This document shows positions 41,432-50,940 of a DNA stretch of 64,000 nucleotides, one piece after another. A program made the position numbers and the translations under genes. The notes under the pieces were generated by a model. That model did no database searches. It was not told the origin of the DNA and worked only from the letters and a program-made list of their open reading frames with translations. Each line of letters begins with the position of its first letter. The stretch's first letter is position 1. Source of the stretch: an uncultured Pelagibacteraceae bacterium (GTDB taxonomy: Bacteria > Pseudomonadota > Alphaproteobacteria > Pelagibacterales > Pelagibacteraceae); NCBI GenBank assembly GCA_902633585.1, contig CACPGZ010000004.1:23361-87360 (forward strand). Reading direction: 5' to 3'.

Positions 41432-43504
41432 ATGCCAAAGAAAAAAAAATCAAAAAAGAAAAAAGCTAAGAAAAAATATTCAAAAAAAAAGAGAAAAATA
41501 AGCAGAATATCGAAAGCTAAAAAAACTAACAAAAAAAAATCTAAAAGTAAAAAAATTGAGGCATCCACCAAGGAACAAATAATTAAGATTAAACCTGAAT
41601 GGGTTAAAAGAAGTCTAGCAAATAAATCTCAGTATCAAAAAAAATATTCTGAATCTATTAAAAATAACAATACATTTTGGAAAAAAGAGGGAAAAAGAAT
41701 TACATGGATAAAACCTTACAAAAAGATAAAGGACGTGAAGTATAGCAAAGATGAAGTGAGAATTAAGTGGTTTGAAGATGGTACTTTAAACGCGTCAGTT
41801 AACTGTATTGATCGTCATTTGAAAGATAAAAAAGATAAAACTGCAATTATTTGGATAGGTGATGATCCAAAGGATACTCAAAAAATTTCTTATAAACAAT
41901 TACATCAAAAGGTTTCAAAAGCTGCTAATGGCTTAAAAAAATTAGGAATACAAAAAGGTGATCGTGTAACTATTTATCTGACAATGATTCCCGAATTAGC
42001 AATCTTAATGTTGGCTTGTGCAAGAATAGGTGCAGTACACTCGATAATTTTTGGAGGTTTTTCTGCAGAATCAATCTCGGGAAGAGTTAATGATTGTAAA
42101 TCTGAATATATAATTACGGCGGATGAAGGAGTGAGGGGAGGTAAGACTATTCCTCTGAAAGCAACAACAGATGAAGCTTTATCTAATTGCCCAGACGTCA
42201 AAAAATGTATTGTGGTAAAGAGAACTGGTAACTATGTGTTCTGGAATGAAGATCGAGATATTTGGTATCATGATTTGATAAAAGATGTTCCAAGTCATTC
42301 TGAACCTGAAGAAATGAATGCAGAGGATCCTTTATTTATTCTTTATACATCAGGATCAACTGGAAAACCTAAGGGGGTCCTGCATACTACTGGAGGATAT
42401 ATGGTTTATGCTTCAATGACTCATCAATACATTTTTAATTATAAACCAAACGATATTTATTGGTGCACAGCTGATATTGGATGGGTAACTGGTCATAGTT
42501 ATATAATTTATGGCCCTCTTGCAAATGGAGCAACCACTATAATGTTTGAAGGTGTTCCAAATTATCCTGATAGCTCAAGGTGGTGGCAGATAGTAGACAA
42601 GTATAAAGTAAACACCTTTTATACGGCACCAACAGCCATAAGGGCCTTAATGAGAGAGGGCGATGGCCCAGTCAATAAAACTTCTAGAAAATCCTTAAAA
42701 CTATTGGGAACTGTCGGAGAACCAATAAATCCAGAAGCGTGGATGTGGTATTATAAAACTGTTGGAAATTCAAAATGTCCGATAGTTGATACATGGTGGC
42801 AGACAGAAACAGGGGGAATTCTTATTGCACCACAAACCGGAGCTATTCCATTAAAACCAGGATCAGCAACAAAACCTTTTTATGGAATTAAACCAGTATT
42901 AGTTAATAAAGATGGAAAAGAAATAAAAGGTGAAGGTGAAGGTAGGCTTTGCATAGCTCAATCTTGGCCTGGTCAAATGAGAACGGTATATGGTGATCAT
43001 CAAAGGTTTATTGATACGTATTTTTCACAGTTTGATGGGAAATATTTTACTGGAGATGGATGTAAAAGGGATAAAGATGGTTACTACTGGATCACTGGTA
43101 GAGTTGATGATGTGATTATTGTTTCAGGACATAATCTAGGTACAGCTGAAATTGAAAGCGCATTTGTTGCGCACCCAAAAGTAGCTGAGGCTGCAGTAGT
43201 TGGATATCCTCATGATATTAAGGGAAATGGATTGTACTGTTATGTTACACTTAACGCAGGGGAGAATGAGACTGGCGACTTGGATAGAGAGCTAAAACTT
43301 TGGGTAAGAAAACAAATAGGACCTTTAGCAACCCCAGATCTAATTCATTTTACCCCAGGACTTCCAAAAACAAGGTCAGGAAAAATTATGAGAAGAATTT
43401 TAAGAAAAATTGCTGCAAATGAACATGGGCAACTAGGTGATACTACTACTCTTGCTGACCCAACTGTTGTTGATAGTTTAGTAGACAATAGAAAAAATAT
43501 TTAA
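41432..43504 (+). CDS. acs: Acetyl-CoA synthetase with lysine-rich N-terminal tail
   Basis: A 690-residue AMP-forming acetyl-CoA synthetase activating acetate. Motifs: [12 protein letters not shown] (phosphate loop), WWQTETGG, the [23 protein letters not shown] hinge region (read in parts) and the C-terminal [14 protein letters not shown] with the lysine regulated by acetylation. The core begins near residue 53 (KPEWVKRSL). The first 41 residues contain 24 lysines and two arginines, an unusual histone-tail-like extension with no later in-frame ATG before the core. It is near the acetate-type symporter genes at 44250-46321. Confidence 0.95.
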   Translation: MPKKKKSKKKKAKKKYSKKKRKISRISKAKKTNKKKSKSKKIEASTKEQIIKIKPEWVKRSLANKSQYQKKYSESIKNNNTFWKKEGKRITWIKPYKKIKDVKYSKDEVRIKWFEDGTLNASVNCIDRHLKDKKDKTAIIWIGDDPKDTQKISYKQLHQKVSKAANGLKKLGIQKGDRVTIYLTMIPELAILMLACARIGAVHSIIFGGFSAESISGRVNDCKSEYIITADEGVRGGKTIPLKATTDEALSNCPDVKKCIVVKRTGNYVFWNEDRDIWYHDLIKDVPSHSEPEEMNAEDPLFILYTSGSTGKPKGVLHTTGGYMVYASMTHQYIFNYKPNDIYWCTADIGWVTGHSYIIYGPLANGATTIMFEGVPNYPDSSRWWQIVDKYKVNTFYTAPTAIRALMREGDGPVNKTSRKSLKLLGTVGEPINPEAWMWYYKTVGNSKCPIVDTWWQTETGGILIAPQTGAIPLKPGSATKPFYGIKPVLVNKDGKEIKGEGEGRLCIAQSWPGQMRTVYGDHQRFIDTYFSQFDGKYFTGDGCKRDKDGYYWITGRVDDVIIVSGHNLGTAEIESAFVAHPKVAEAAVVGYPHDIKGNGLYCYVTLNAGENETGDLDRELKLWVRKQIGPLATPDLIHFTPGLPKTRSGKIMRRILRKIAANEHGQLGDTTTLADPTVVDSLVDNRKNI

Positions 43505-44145
43505 AAATTTATTCTTTCATTAAATTCTTTTTTAACGACATCCCATTTTAAAATCACAGAGTTAAGAACTATTTTACGATCTAAGCTTTTTAAATCTTCA
43601 GCAATTGGCGCCCACTTGTATAATGATAATGCACTAGGATTGAATGGTAAATCATTATGATAATTATCCCAATTAATATTTTGTACTCTTTCATCAAAAC
43701 TATTTTTTGCATTCTCTATAACATCTATCGGCATTTTATTTGAAGTTTCATCATCTAAAATCTTTAAAAAAATTTCTTTTGCTTTTCCTGTGTCTTGATA
43801 ATTGAAATTTGCTTTCAATTTCGAAAATGTAAATAATGTAAGATCTTGAAGAGCAACCACATAAATATTCCACTTAGCGAGGTTTACTGAATCCATAAAA
43901 GTATCATTCTCAAAATGAAGAACATACCTAGTTCCCATCCTCGTTTTAAGATAACCGTAAAGAGTGACCTGGCTCACCCAGGCAGATTTTGTTTGAATAA
44001 ACGTTTCTAGTTCGTCTAAGTTACTAATTTTCCCTTTGGGAATGAAAGCTCTAAACATGGCAAAAAGATAAGTCTTAAAATCATCCCATTTTAAGTCTCT
44101 CCAAGTTAATTTGTATTTTCCCATAAAAAGACCTATTTTTGACAC
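43501..44145 (-). CDS. Hypothetical cytoplasmic protein
   Basis: A 214-residue protein I do not recognise: no signal peptide or membrane segment, basic N-terminus ([24 protein letters not shown]) and a central aromatic-rich part ([34 protein letters not shown]). It lies between acs and the symporter genes on the opposite strand, overlapping the acs end by 4 bases, and shares a 104-base divergent promoter region with DUF4212. Confidence 0.6.
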   Translation of the reverse strand: MSKIGLFMGKYKLTWRDLKWDDFKTYLFAMFRAFIPKGKISNLDELETFIQTKSAWVSQVTLYGYLKTRMGTRYVLHFENDTFMDSVNLAKWNIYVVALQDLTLFTFSKLKANFNYQDTGKAKEIFLKILDDETSNKMPIDVIENAKNSFDERVQNINWDNYHNDLPFNPSALSLYKWAPIAEDLKSLDRKIVLNSVILKWDVVKKEFNERINF

Positions 44146-44237
44146 TTATAACTAGAAAACGCTAGTAAATTTACCAATTTTAACACTTTAAATCTATTTC
44201 ATAATGGTTATGGTTTTCGCCAGTTATAACTAAAAAG
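44143..44237 (+). promoter_or_regulatory. Divergent control region of the symporter operon with repeated TTATAACTA boxes
   Basis: Two near-identical 17-base boxes, CACTTATAACTAGAAAA (44143-44159) and CAGTTATAACTAAAAAG (44221-44237), match at 14 positions and are 78 bases apart. The second contains the perfect palindrome AGTTATAACT and lies just before the ribosome site GAGAGAGG of DUF4212. A TTGACA at 44139 overlaps the first. This looks like a pair of regulator sites for the symporter genes. Confidence 0.4.
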
Positions 44238-44249
44238 AGAGAGGTATAA

Positions 44250-44510
44250 ATGTCAAAACAAGAACAACACTGGGAAAAATCCAAGGGTTTGCTAATGATG
44301 ACATTAGCTATTTGGTTTGTTTTCTCGATTGGCATCTTCCTATTCGGGGCTGAAATGAACGAAGTTACGGGACCATTTGGTTATCCGCTGACTTATTGGT
44401 TCACTTGTCAAGGTTCTCTTGGTATTTTCGTAATACTAATTTTCTGGTTTGCGAATAGACAGGAAAAAATTGATGAAGAGTTCGGCTTTAGTGAGAGAGG
44501 AGATGACTAA
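44250..44510 (+). CDS. DUF4212 small subunit of a sodium:solute symporter
   Basis: An 86-residue two-helix membrane protein of the DUF4212 family, nearly always encoded directly before an SSS-family symporter. The pattern HWEKSKGLLMMTLAIWFVFS, FGYPLTYWFTCQGSLGIFVILIFWFANR and the acidic end are typical. Its stop overlaps the symporter start by one base, so the two are translationally coupled. Confidence 0.92.
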   Translation: MSKQEQHWEKSKGLLMMTLAIWFVFSIGIFLFGAEMNEVTGPFGYPLTYWFTCQGSLGIFVILIFWFANRQEKIDEEFGFSERGDD

Positions 44511-46321
44511 TGCTAAAAGGTAATTTTATAGACAATTTACCTAAGGTTTATGGAATCTATACGGGTGGTTTTTTAGCTTTCATAATCATTATGTCAATTG
44601 GTGAGCAGATGGGTATGTCAGCTAAAGCAATAGGAATTTGTTTCGTTGCCTTTACTGTAGCCATCTATGCAATAATTGGTTATCTATCACGTACAGCACA
44701 AGCAGATGCGTATTACGTAGCTGGAAGACAAGTACCGACCGTTTTCAACGGAATGGCGACAGCAGCAGACTGGATGTCTGGTGCTTCATTCGTTGCAATG
44801 GCTGGTGGTATTTATTTTAAAGGCTACGGATATATGGCACTACTTGTAGGTTGGACTGGTGGATATGTATTAGTTGCATCACTATTAGCACCTTATTTGA
44901 GAAAATTTGGCTGTTACACAGTTCCAGATTTTATAGGTACAAGATACGGTGGTAATTTGAGTAGATTCATGGCAGTAGTAGTTTTAACTGTTGCTTCATT
45001 TACTTATGTGACTGCACAAATTAACGCCACAGGTACAATTGCATCTGTTGCACTAGATATTCCATTTCAATACGCTGTATACGTTGGATTAATAAGTATA
45101 TTACTTTGTTCAATGCTTGGTGGTATGAGAGGGGTAACTTGGACACAGGTAGCTCAATATATCGTACTAATCATAGCTTACTTATTACCAGTATTCTGGA
45201 TCAGTAACAAAATAGGTGCGGGTTTCTTCCCTCACTTCATGTTAGCTGATGAAGTTTCTAGAATAGCTGAATTAGAGGCTCAGTTTGGTTTTGTAAAAAA
45301 CTCTGCTGAAAATCTAAAAGAAGTGCCAAAAGGTTTGGCTGGAATAACTAAAGCTCACTCAGCGGTGAACGCATCACCTTGGGCATTTATTTCATTAGCG
45401 TTAGCGATGATGATGGGAACAGCTTCATTGCCTCACGTTATGATGAGATATTTTACTACTCCAAGCGTAAAAGCAGCTAGAAAATCTGTAGGTTGGTCAT
45501 TATTCTTTATCTTCCTACTTTATTCTTCTGCTCCAATGCTAGCGACACTGTCTAAGTTGTCATTGATGGACCCAACTTTACCAACAGGTATTATTGGTAA
45601 ATCAATTGCAGATGTTCAAGCGATAGATTGGTATCAGAACTGGAACAGCGCAAACTTAATGTTTATCAGCGACTTTAACGGAAATGGAACTCTAGAGTTA
45701 AATGAGTTTTTCATGGGTGGTAAAGCCGTTGTGTTAGCAACACCAGAAATAGCTGGATTACCATATGTAATTTCAGGTCTGGTTGCTGCTGGAGGTATGG
45801 CGGCTGCCATGTCAACAGCTGATGGTTTGATCTTAGCAATTGCGAATGCAATCTCACACGATGTTTACTACAAAATCATCGATCCAAAAGCTGAGACTGC
45901 AAAACGACTAGTTGTTGCAAGGGTATTACTTGTAGTAATTGGTTTTGCTGGAGCAACAATCGCAGCTCTTGAGATCCAAGGTATCTTAGGTTCGGTAATC
46001 TGGGCTTTTGACTTTGCGATGTCAGGATTATTCTTCCCGCTAGTACTTGGTGTATGGTGGAAGAGAGCTAACAAAGAAGGTGCTGTTGCTGGTATGGCTT
46101 TAGGACTAATTTCTGGTGCTGCTTACCTGGTTTGGGTGAGAACAGGCGGAAGTGGTTTCTTAGGTATTACACAGTTAACGTTTGGTATCTTTGGTTCAGC
46201 TGTCAGTTTAGTGGCTATGGTTGTAGTTAGTTTAATGACTTCAGCACCTAACGCTGCCACGCAAAGAATGGTTGATGAGGTTAGAGTGCCATCTGGTAGA
46301 TCTATCATCGGCAAACAATAA
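44510..46321 (+). CDS. Sodium:solute symporter, ActP-like (VC_2705 subfamily)
   Basis: A 603-residue SSS transporter with about 13 helices. Key blocks: ADAYYVAGRQVPTVFNGMATAADWMSGASF, TVPDFIGTRYG and ISGLVAAGGMAAAMSTADGLILAIANAISHD. A soluble loop holds DFNGNGTLELNE, a complete 12-residue EF-hand-type calcium loop. With DUF4212 and acs nearby, acetate or a similar short carboxylate is the likely substrate (inference). Codon and base use are a little richer in GC than in neighbouring genes, as for a highly expressed gene. A hairpin terminator follows. Confidence 0.93.
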   Translation: MLKGNFIDNLPKVYGIYTGGFLAFIIIMSIGEQMGMSAKAIGICFVAFTVAIYAIIGYLSRTAQADAYYVAGRQVPTVFNGMATAADWMSGASFVAMAGGIYFKGYGYMALLVGWTGGYVLVASLLAPYLRKFGCYTVPDFIGTRYGGNLSRFMAVVVLTVASFTYVTAQINATGTIASVALDIPFQYAVYVGLISILLCSMLGGMRGVTWTQVAQYIVLIIAYLLPVFWISNKIGAGFFPHFMLADEVSRIAELEAQFGFVKNSAENLKEVPKGLAGITKAHSAVNASPWAFISLALAMMMGTASLPHVMMRYFTTPSVKAARKSVGWSLFFIFLLYSSAPMLATLSKLSLMDPTLPTGIIGKSIADVQAIDWYQNWNSANLMFISDFNGNGTLELNEFFMGGKAVVLATPEIAGLPYVISGLVAAGGMAAAMSTADGLILAIANAISHDVYYKIIDPKAETAKRLVVARVLLVVIGFAGATIAALEIQGILGSVIWAFDFAMSGLFFPLVLGVWWKRANKEGAVAGMALGLISGAAYLVWVRTGGSGFLGITQLTFGIFGSAVSLVAMVVVSLMTSAPNAATQRMVDEVRVPSGRSIIGKQ

Positions 46322-46334
46322 AAATAATCTTTTT

Positions 46335-46360
46335 AAGGGGCGATTAATTTCGCCCCTTTT
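46335..46360 (+). terminator. Intrinsic terminator after the symporter gene
   Basis: A 9-base-pair stem, AAGGGGCGA (46335-46343) with TCGCCCCTT (46350-46358), a six-base loop and a following TT that extends the T run to four. It lies 14 bases past the symporter stop and would end the DUF4212-symporter transcript. Confidence 0.88.
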
Positions 46361-46392
46361 AATTTCCTTATTTTTCCAATATAAATTTTCAA

Positions 46393-46737
46393 ATGTCAGC
46401 TAACTTTCATCCCTTAGTGTATATAGTTGACTACATTCTTGGGGTAATAATGTGGACTTTAATTGGAAGAGTTGCGATGAATATTTTTCAAAAAGAAGAT
46501 TCTCAGTTTTTTTTTATGAGAGTCTTTGTGAAATTTACTAACCCTTTGATTAACTTATTTAAACCCGTAACTCCGTCCTTTATTATCCAACCAATTGTGC
46601 CTCTTTACGTTGCTTGGTTTTTTTTCATGATAAGATTTTACTTTATGCCTTGGGTTTTAGGATACTCGGTGATGGGTATGCTATCATTTCCATTGGAAAG
46701 TGAGATTTCAAGACAAATTTACCAATTTTTTAATTAA
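46393..46737 (+). CDS. YggT-like membrane protein
   Basis: A 114-residue protein with three hydrophobic segments. The stretch IMWTLIGRVAMNIF followed by FTNPLINLFKPVTPSFI resembles the YggT helix and its R-x-P-like loop, although it is more distant than the YggT at 35280. It follows the symporter terminator and precedes rpe by 39 bases. Confidence 0.6.
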   Translation: MSANFHPLVYIVDYILGVIMWTLIGRVAMNIFQKEDSQFFFMRVFVKFTNPLINLFKPVTPSFIIQPIVPLYVAWFFFMIRFYFMPWVLGYSVMGMLSFPLESEISRQIYQFFN

Positions 46738-46776
46738 ATTAGATTTTAAAATTTGGTACTAGTTATTTAAAAACCT

Positions 46777-47436
46777 ATGAAAAAAATACAAATTTCTCCA
46801 TCGATATTATCTGCTGACTTTAGTCAATTGGGTAATGAGATTAAGAAACTCGAGGATGCAGGAGCAGATATGATACATGTCGACGTAATGGATGGTCACT
46901 TTGTTCCAAATTTGACTATTGGGCCTCCAGTTATTAAAACCTTGAGGAAGCACTCAAAATTAACATTTGATGTGCATTTAATGATTTCGCCTGTGCATAA
47001 ATATATAAAAGAATTTGCAGATGCGGGAGCTGATATAATTACTATTCATCCAGAAACCACTGATGATTTAGCAGAGTCAATTAAACATATTAAAAGTTTT
47101 AAAAAAAAGGTTGGTATTTCTTTGAACCCAAATACAGAAGTGAACTTAATTAAAAATCATTTAGGAGATGCTGATTTAATTTTGGTCATGAGTGTATATC
47201 CAGGTTTCGGGGGACAGAAATTTATTCCTGAAGTGATTAAAAAAATTAAATTATTAAGGAAAATTAAAAATGATAAAAATTATAATTACGATATTGAAGT
47301 AGATGGTGGAATAAATTTTTCAAACTCAAAAAATGTTATAAACGCGGGTGCAAACATTCTTGTATCGGGAACAACGATTTTCAAAGAAAATAACGGAAAT
47401 ATAAAAAAAAATATAGAAACACTCAAAGAAGTGTAG
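46777..47436 (+). CDS. rpe: Ribulose-phosphate 3-epimerase
   Basis: A 219-residue TIM-barrel enzyme of the pentose phosphate pathway. Motifs: ISPSILSADFSQLG, HVDVMDGHFVPNLTIGP (metal and catalytic Asp), FDVHLMISP, MSVYPGFGGQKFIP and EVDGGINFSN. It is the first gene of a tight plus-strand run, rpe-heparinase-purH, a common alphaproteobacterial order. Confidence 0.96.
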   Translation: MKKIQISPSILSADFSQLGNEIKKLEDAGADMIHVDVMDGHFVPNLTIGPPVIKTLRKHSKLTFDVHLMISPVHKYIKEFADAGADIITIHPETTDDLAESIKHIKSFKKKVGISLNPNTEVNLIKNHLGDADLILVMSVYPGFGGQKFIPEVIKKIKLLRKIKNDKNYNYDIEVDGGINFSNSKNVINAGANILVSGTTIFKENNGNIKKNIETLKEV

Positions 47437-47437
47437 A

Positions 47438-49063
47438 ATGCTATTAAACGAATTTTTTGAAACTTTAAATGAGTTTGCAGGAATAATTAAAAAAAAAATC
47501 AGAGTTATTTACCAAAATTCAAGTTTATACGAAAAAAAAATCTCTAAAACTTTTAATTATGAGTTTGTATACAAACCAAGTCCTCACTTACTTTCTTCGA
47601 TAATCAAATATCAAAATAAAAAATATAAAATCGAAGATTTTGAATTAGACACGGTTTGGAATAATCAGATTAAATCTAAAGATTTTGAAAAGTTGAATAA
47701 TTTTTTTTGGTTATTTAGTCTTGACCTAAAATCTTCAAAAAGCTCTGTGAAAAAAGTTATAACTAATTGGATAACAAATAACTGTAACTTTAAAAAAGAA
47801 AGTTGGGAGCTTGATATAACCGCAAAACGTATTATTTCCTGTCTATCTAATCACCAGCTTACTTATGACGACAGTGATAAAGAATATAGATCAATATTTG
47901 ATCATATGATTCAAAAACAAACAAATCATTTATTAAATGAAATAAGAAACTCTAAGGATTTAGAAAACAAAATAATTGGTTGCTCAGCCATAATCTTGGC
48001 AGGACTATGTTACAAAATTGAGAAAAACTATTTGAATATTGGATTAAGTTTTTTAAAAAAAATCACTAGTTCCTCAGTAGATAACCAAGGTTTTACAAAC
48101 TCACGGAATATAAAACAATTAATATTTTTTTTAAAGTATTTCATAATTGTTAGAGAATGGTTTAAAGAATCTCAAGTCGAAGTTCCAGATTATATAGAGG
48201 AAAATATTTATTACTTTGGACAAAGTTATGCATGTATAAGACAGAATGTAAATGCAGATCTTTTGTTTAATGGAAACAATAAGTCTAATACTCAAGATTT
48301 TGACAATTACTTAGGAAGGCTTGGATATAAATTTAAAAATGAAAATAAGGATTGTGGTGGATATATAATTTTAAAAAATAAAAAAATTTGCCTTGCAATG
48401 GATGCTGGATCTTCACCAAATTTTAAGCATACCCAGGATTATCAGTCTGGTGCTCTTTCATTTGAAATAATTTCAAATGGAAAAAAACTTATAACTAATT
48501 GTGGTTATTATAAGAAAAATAATCAAAATTTAAATAAAATATCAAAATCATCAGCCGCACACAGTACATTAATAATCGATGATAATTCCTCATGTAAATT
48601 TATAAAAAAGAAAAATGAATTCATTTTAAAAAAAGGTTTAAAAATTACTCAAAAGAATTCTGTATGTGAGAAAAATTATTGGAAAATCAATGCTGCTCAT
48701 GATGGTTATTTTAAAAAATTCAAATCAATTCATGAGAGAAACATTGAGTTTTTTCCAGAACAGATGAAATTTGTTGGAAATGATAAGATTATTAGAAAGA
48801 ACAATTATTATAATTTCAAGTTTGATATTAGATTTCATTTAGAGCCAAATATTAAATTAATGAAAACTCAAGATAATAAATCAATTTTAATTGAATTAAA
48901 GGATGAGGGATGGAAATTTACCTGCGATAATTATGAAATTAATATTGATAATGGCTTATATTTCGGTAATAAAAATTCATATATTGAGAACCAAAATATT
49001 TTTATATCCGGAATATTAAAAGATAATGAAGAAAACATCAAATGGGAAATTAAGAAGATATAA
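47438..49063 (+). CDS. Heparinase II/III family protein
   Basis: A 541-residue protein with an N-terminal alpha/alpha-toroid region (WELDITAKRIISCL, AIILAGLCYKIEKNYL) and a C-terminal beta-sandwich containing the family mark KSSAAHSTLIIDDNSS and CGGYIILKNKKICLAMDAG. Alphaproteobacteria carry this gene between rpe/rsmB and purH; activity on a real polysaccharide has not been shown for that group as far as I know. The sequence has no signal peptide, which argues for a cytoplasmic role. It starts 1 base after rpe and overlaps purH by one base. Confidence 0.85.
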   Translation: MLLNEFFETLNEFAGIIKKKIRVIYQNSSLYEKKISKTFNYEFVYKPSPHLLSSIIKYQNKKYKIEDFELDTVWNNQIKSKDFEKLNNFFWLFSLDLKSSKSSVKKVITNWITNNCNFKKESWELDITAKRIISCLSNHQLTYDDSDKEYRSIFDHMIQKQTNHLLNEIRNSKDLENKIIGCSAIILAGLCYKIEKNYLNIGLSFLKKITSSSVDNQGFTNSRNIKQLIFFLKYFIIVREWFKESQVEVPDYIEENIYYFGQSYACIRQNVNADLLFNGNNKSNTQDFDNYLGRLGYKFKNENKDCGGYIILKNKKICLAMDAGSSPNFKHTQDYQSGALSFEIISNGKKLITNCGYYKKNNQNLNKISKSSAAHSTLIIDDNSSCKFIKKKNEFILKKGLKITQKNSVCEKNYWKINAAHDGYFKKFKSIHERNIEFFPEQMKFVGNDKIIRKNNYYNFKFDIRFHLEPNIKLMKTQDNKSILIELKDEGWKFTCDNYEINIDNGLYFGNKNSYIENQNIFISGILKDNEENIKWEIKKI

Positions 49064-50598
49064 TGAGAAAAATTAGATCAGCTTTGATATCTTTATCTGA
49101 TAAATCTAATCTTAAGCCTTTATTAAAAGAGTTAAAGAGAAATAATATCAAAATAATTTGTTCAGGTGGAACATACAGAGCAATTAGAAAACTTAAATTT
49201 AAGTGTTTAGATGTTTCAGATTTTACAGGATTTAACGAAATCCTTAATGGTAGGGTGAAAACGTTACACCCAAAAATACATGCAGGAATTTTAAATAAAA
49301 GAAATAACAAATCGCACTCTAAAGATATTAAAAAAAATAATTTTGAAGATATTGATTTAGTAATAGTAAATTTCTATCCATTTGAAAAAACGATAGAGCA
49401 AATAAACAATCACGCAAAAATTATAGAAAATATTGATGTTGGCGGACCAACTATGGTGAGAGCTGCAGCAAAAAACTACAATGATGTGACTGTAATAACC
49501 TCTGTCAATCATTACTCGGAGCTAATAAACGAATTAAAGGAAAATAAAGGGAGGACTTCTATCAAATTTAGAGAAAAAATGTCAAGGTTAGCCTTTGGTG
49601 AGACTGCCTATTACGATGCTGTAATTTCAAACTATTTCAATAAATTTAACAATATCAACTTCCCTAAAAGAAAAATTCTTTACACTAATTTAGTAGAAAA
49701 TCTTAGGTATGGGGAAAATCCTCACCAAATAGGTGCTTTTTATTCTCGAGATACTAAAAATAAATTAAAACAGCTACATGGAAAAACTCTAAGTTACAAC
49801 AATTACAGTGATATTTTCGCTGCACTTAATATTTCAAAATCACTACCAAAAAATACCGGCGCAGTTATTGTTAAACACGGAAACCCTTGTGGTGTATCAG
49901 CTTTAAAAAACAATTTAGATAGCTATAAATCAGCATTAGAGGCTGATCCGGAAAGCGCATTTGGTGGCATTGTTTCGTGTAACTATAAAGTTACTCAAAA
50001 ACTGGCATTTATGTTAAATAAAATTTTTCTTGAGGTAATCATAGCCAATGGTTTTGATAAAAAAGCTCTTAAAATATTAAAATCGAAAAAAAATCTCAGG
50101 CTTATAGATTCTTCGAAAATTACTTTCAAAGAAACATGGAAATTTAACTCAGTAGACAATTTTACACTTATACAATCAGAAGATAAAAAGATTTTTTCTA
50201 AGAAGGATTTTAGAATTGTTTCAAAAAAAAAACCAAATAAATCACAATTTGATAATTTAATATTTGCATTTAATATTTGTCGTTATGCAAAATCTAATGC
50301 TATCGTTCTTGCTAATAATAAGTCTACTATTGGCATTGGTTCAGGACAATCTAGTAGATTAGATAGTTGTAAGATTGCAATAGATAAAATGAACAAGTTC
50401 TCAAAAATAAAAAGTGAATTTGTAGCTGCATCAGACGCTTTTTTTCCATTTGTTGACGGGGTAGAAAAATTAGTTCAGTCAGGTGTTGGTGCAATAGTTC
50501 AACCTGCTGGATCAATAAGAGATAAGGAAATTATAAAATTTGCAAACGAGACAAATACTGTTTTGGTTTTTTCAAAAACACGACATTTTAGACATTAA
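49063..50598 (+). CDS. purH: PurH, AICAR formyltransferase/IMP cyclohydrolase
   Basis: A 511-residue bifunctional enzyme of the last two steps of purine synthesis. The MGS-like cyclohydrolase domain is N-terminal (ALISLSDKSN, SGGTYRAI, DVSDFTGFNEILNGRVKTLHPKIHAGIL). The formyltransferase domain follows, with VKHGNPCG carrying the Lys-His pair, and a C-terminal SDAFFPFVDGVEKLVQSGVGAIVQPAGSIRD block (read in parts). The end overlaps the convergent pterin dehydratase gene by 11 bases. Confidence 0.96.
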   Translation: MRKIRSALISLSDKSNLKPLLKELKRNNIKIICSGGTYRAIRKLKFKCLDVSDFTGFNEILNGRVKTLHPKIHAGILNKRNNKSHSKDIKKNNFEDIDLVIVNFYPFEKTIEQINNHAKIIENIDVGGPTMVRAAAKNYNDVTVITSVNHYSELINELKENKGRTSIKFREKMSRLAFGETAYYDAVISNYFNKFNNINFPKRKILYTNLVENLRYGENPHQIGAFYSRDTKNKLKQLHGKTLSYNNYSDIFAALNISKSLPKNTGAVIVKHGNPCGVSALKNNLDSYKSALEADPESAFGGIVSCNYKVTQKLAFMLNKIFLEVIIANGFDKKALKILKSKKNLRLIDSSKITFKETWKFNSVDNFTLIQSEDKKIFSKKDFRIVSKKKPNKSQFDNLIFAFNICRYAKSNAIVLANNKSTIGIGSGQSSRLDSCKIAIDKMNKFSKIKSEFVAASDAFFPFVDGVEKLVQSGVGAIVQPAGSIRDKEIIKFANETNTVLVFSKTRHFRH

Positions 50599-50932
50599 TG
50601 ATCTTATCAATTTTGGCGGCTAATATAAAGTCATTTTCAGATAAACCCTCAATAGCGTGAGTTGTAATATTAATCCTAGCATATCCCCATCCGAACATAA
50701 TATCTGGATGATGACCCTCTTCCTCTGAGATTTTTCCTACCTCATTTACAAATTTTTGACTTTCTAAAAAGTTTTTAAATTCAAATTTTTTTTCCAAAAG
50801 ATAAATTTTTTTGTCATTTTGAATAATTTCCCAACCATCTACTTTTTTTTGGTATTTGTGAATTTCAGAAGTATCAAAAGCTTTAACCCCCCCTTCACAA
50901 GGAACACATTTTTTATCTAATAAATCACTCAT
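50588..50932 (-). CDS. phhB: 4a-hydroxytetrahydrobiopterin dehydratase
   Basis: A 114-residue pterin-4a-carbinolamine dehydratase. The active-site histidines are in EEGHHPDIMFGWGYARINITTHAIEGLSENDF (read in parts); CVPCEGG near the start is usual for bacterial members. It normally recycles the cofactor of phenylalanine hydroxylase, but no hydroxylase gene is in this window. It sits 8 bases after the methyltransferase gene. Confidence 0.93.
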   Translation of the reverse strand: MSDLLDKKCVPCEGGVKAFDTSEIHKYQKKVDGWEIIQNDKKIYLLEKKFEFKNFLESQKFVNEVGKISEEEGHHPDIMFGWGYARINITTHAIEGLSENDFILAAKIDKIINV

Positions 50933-50940
50933 AAATTAAA

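Noticed and set aside
47438..49063. Heparinase gene as part of a foreign polysaccharide island with the sulfotransferase
   Set aside because: The rpe-heparinase-purH order is usual in alphaproteobacteria, so this gene is core; only the methyltransferase and sulfotransferase near the tRNA look accessory.
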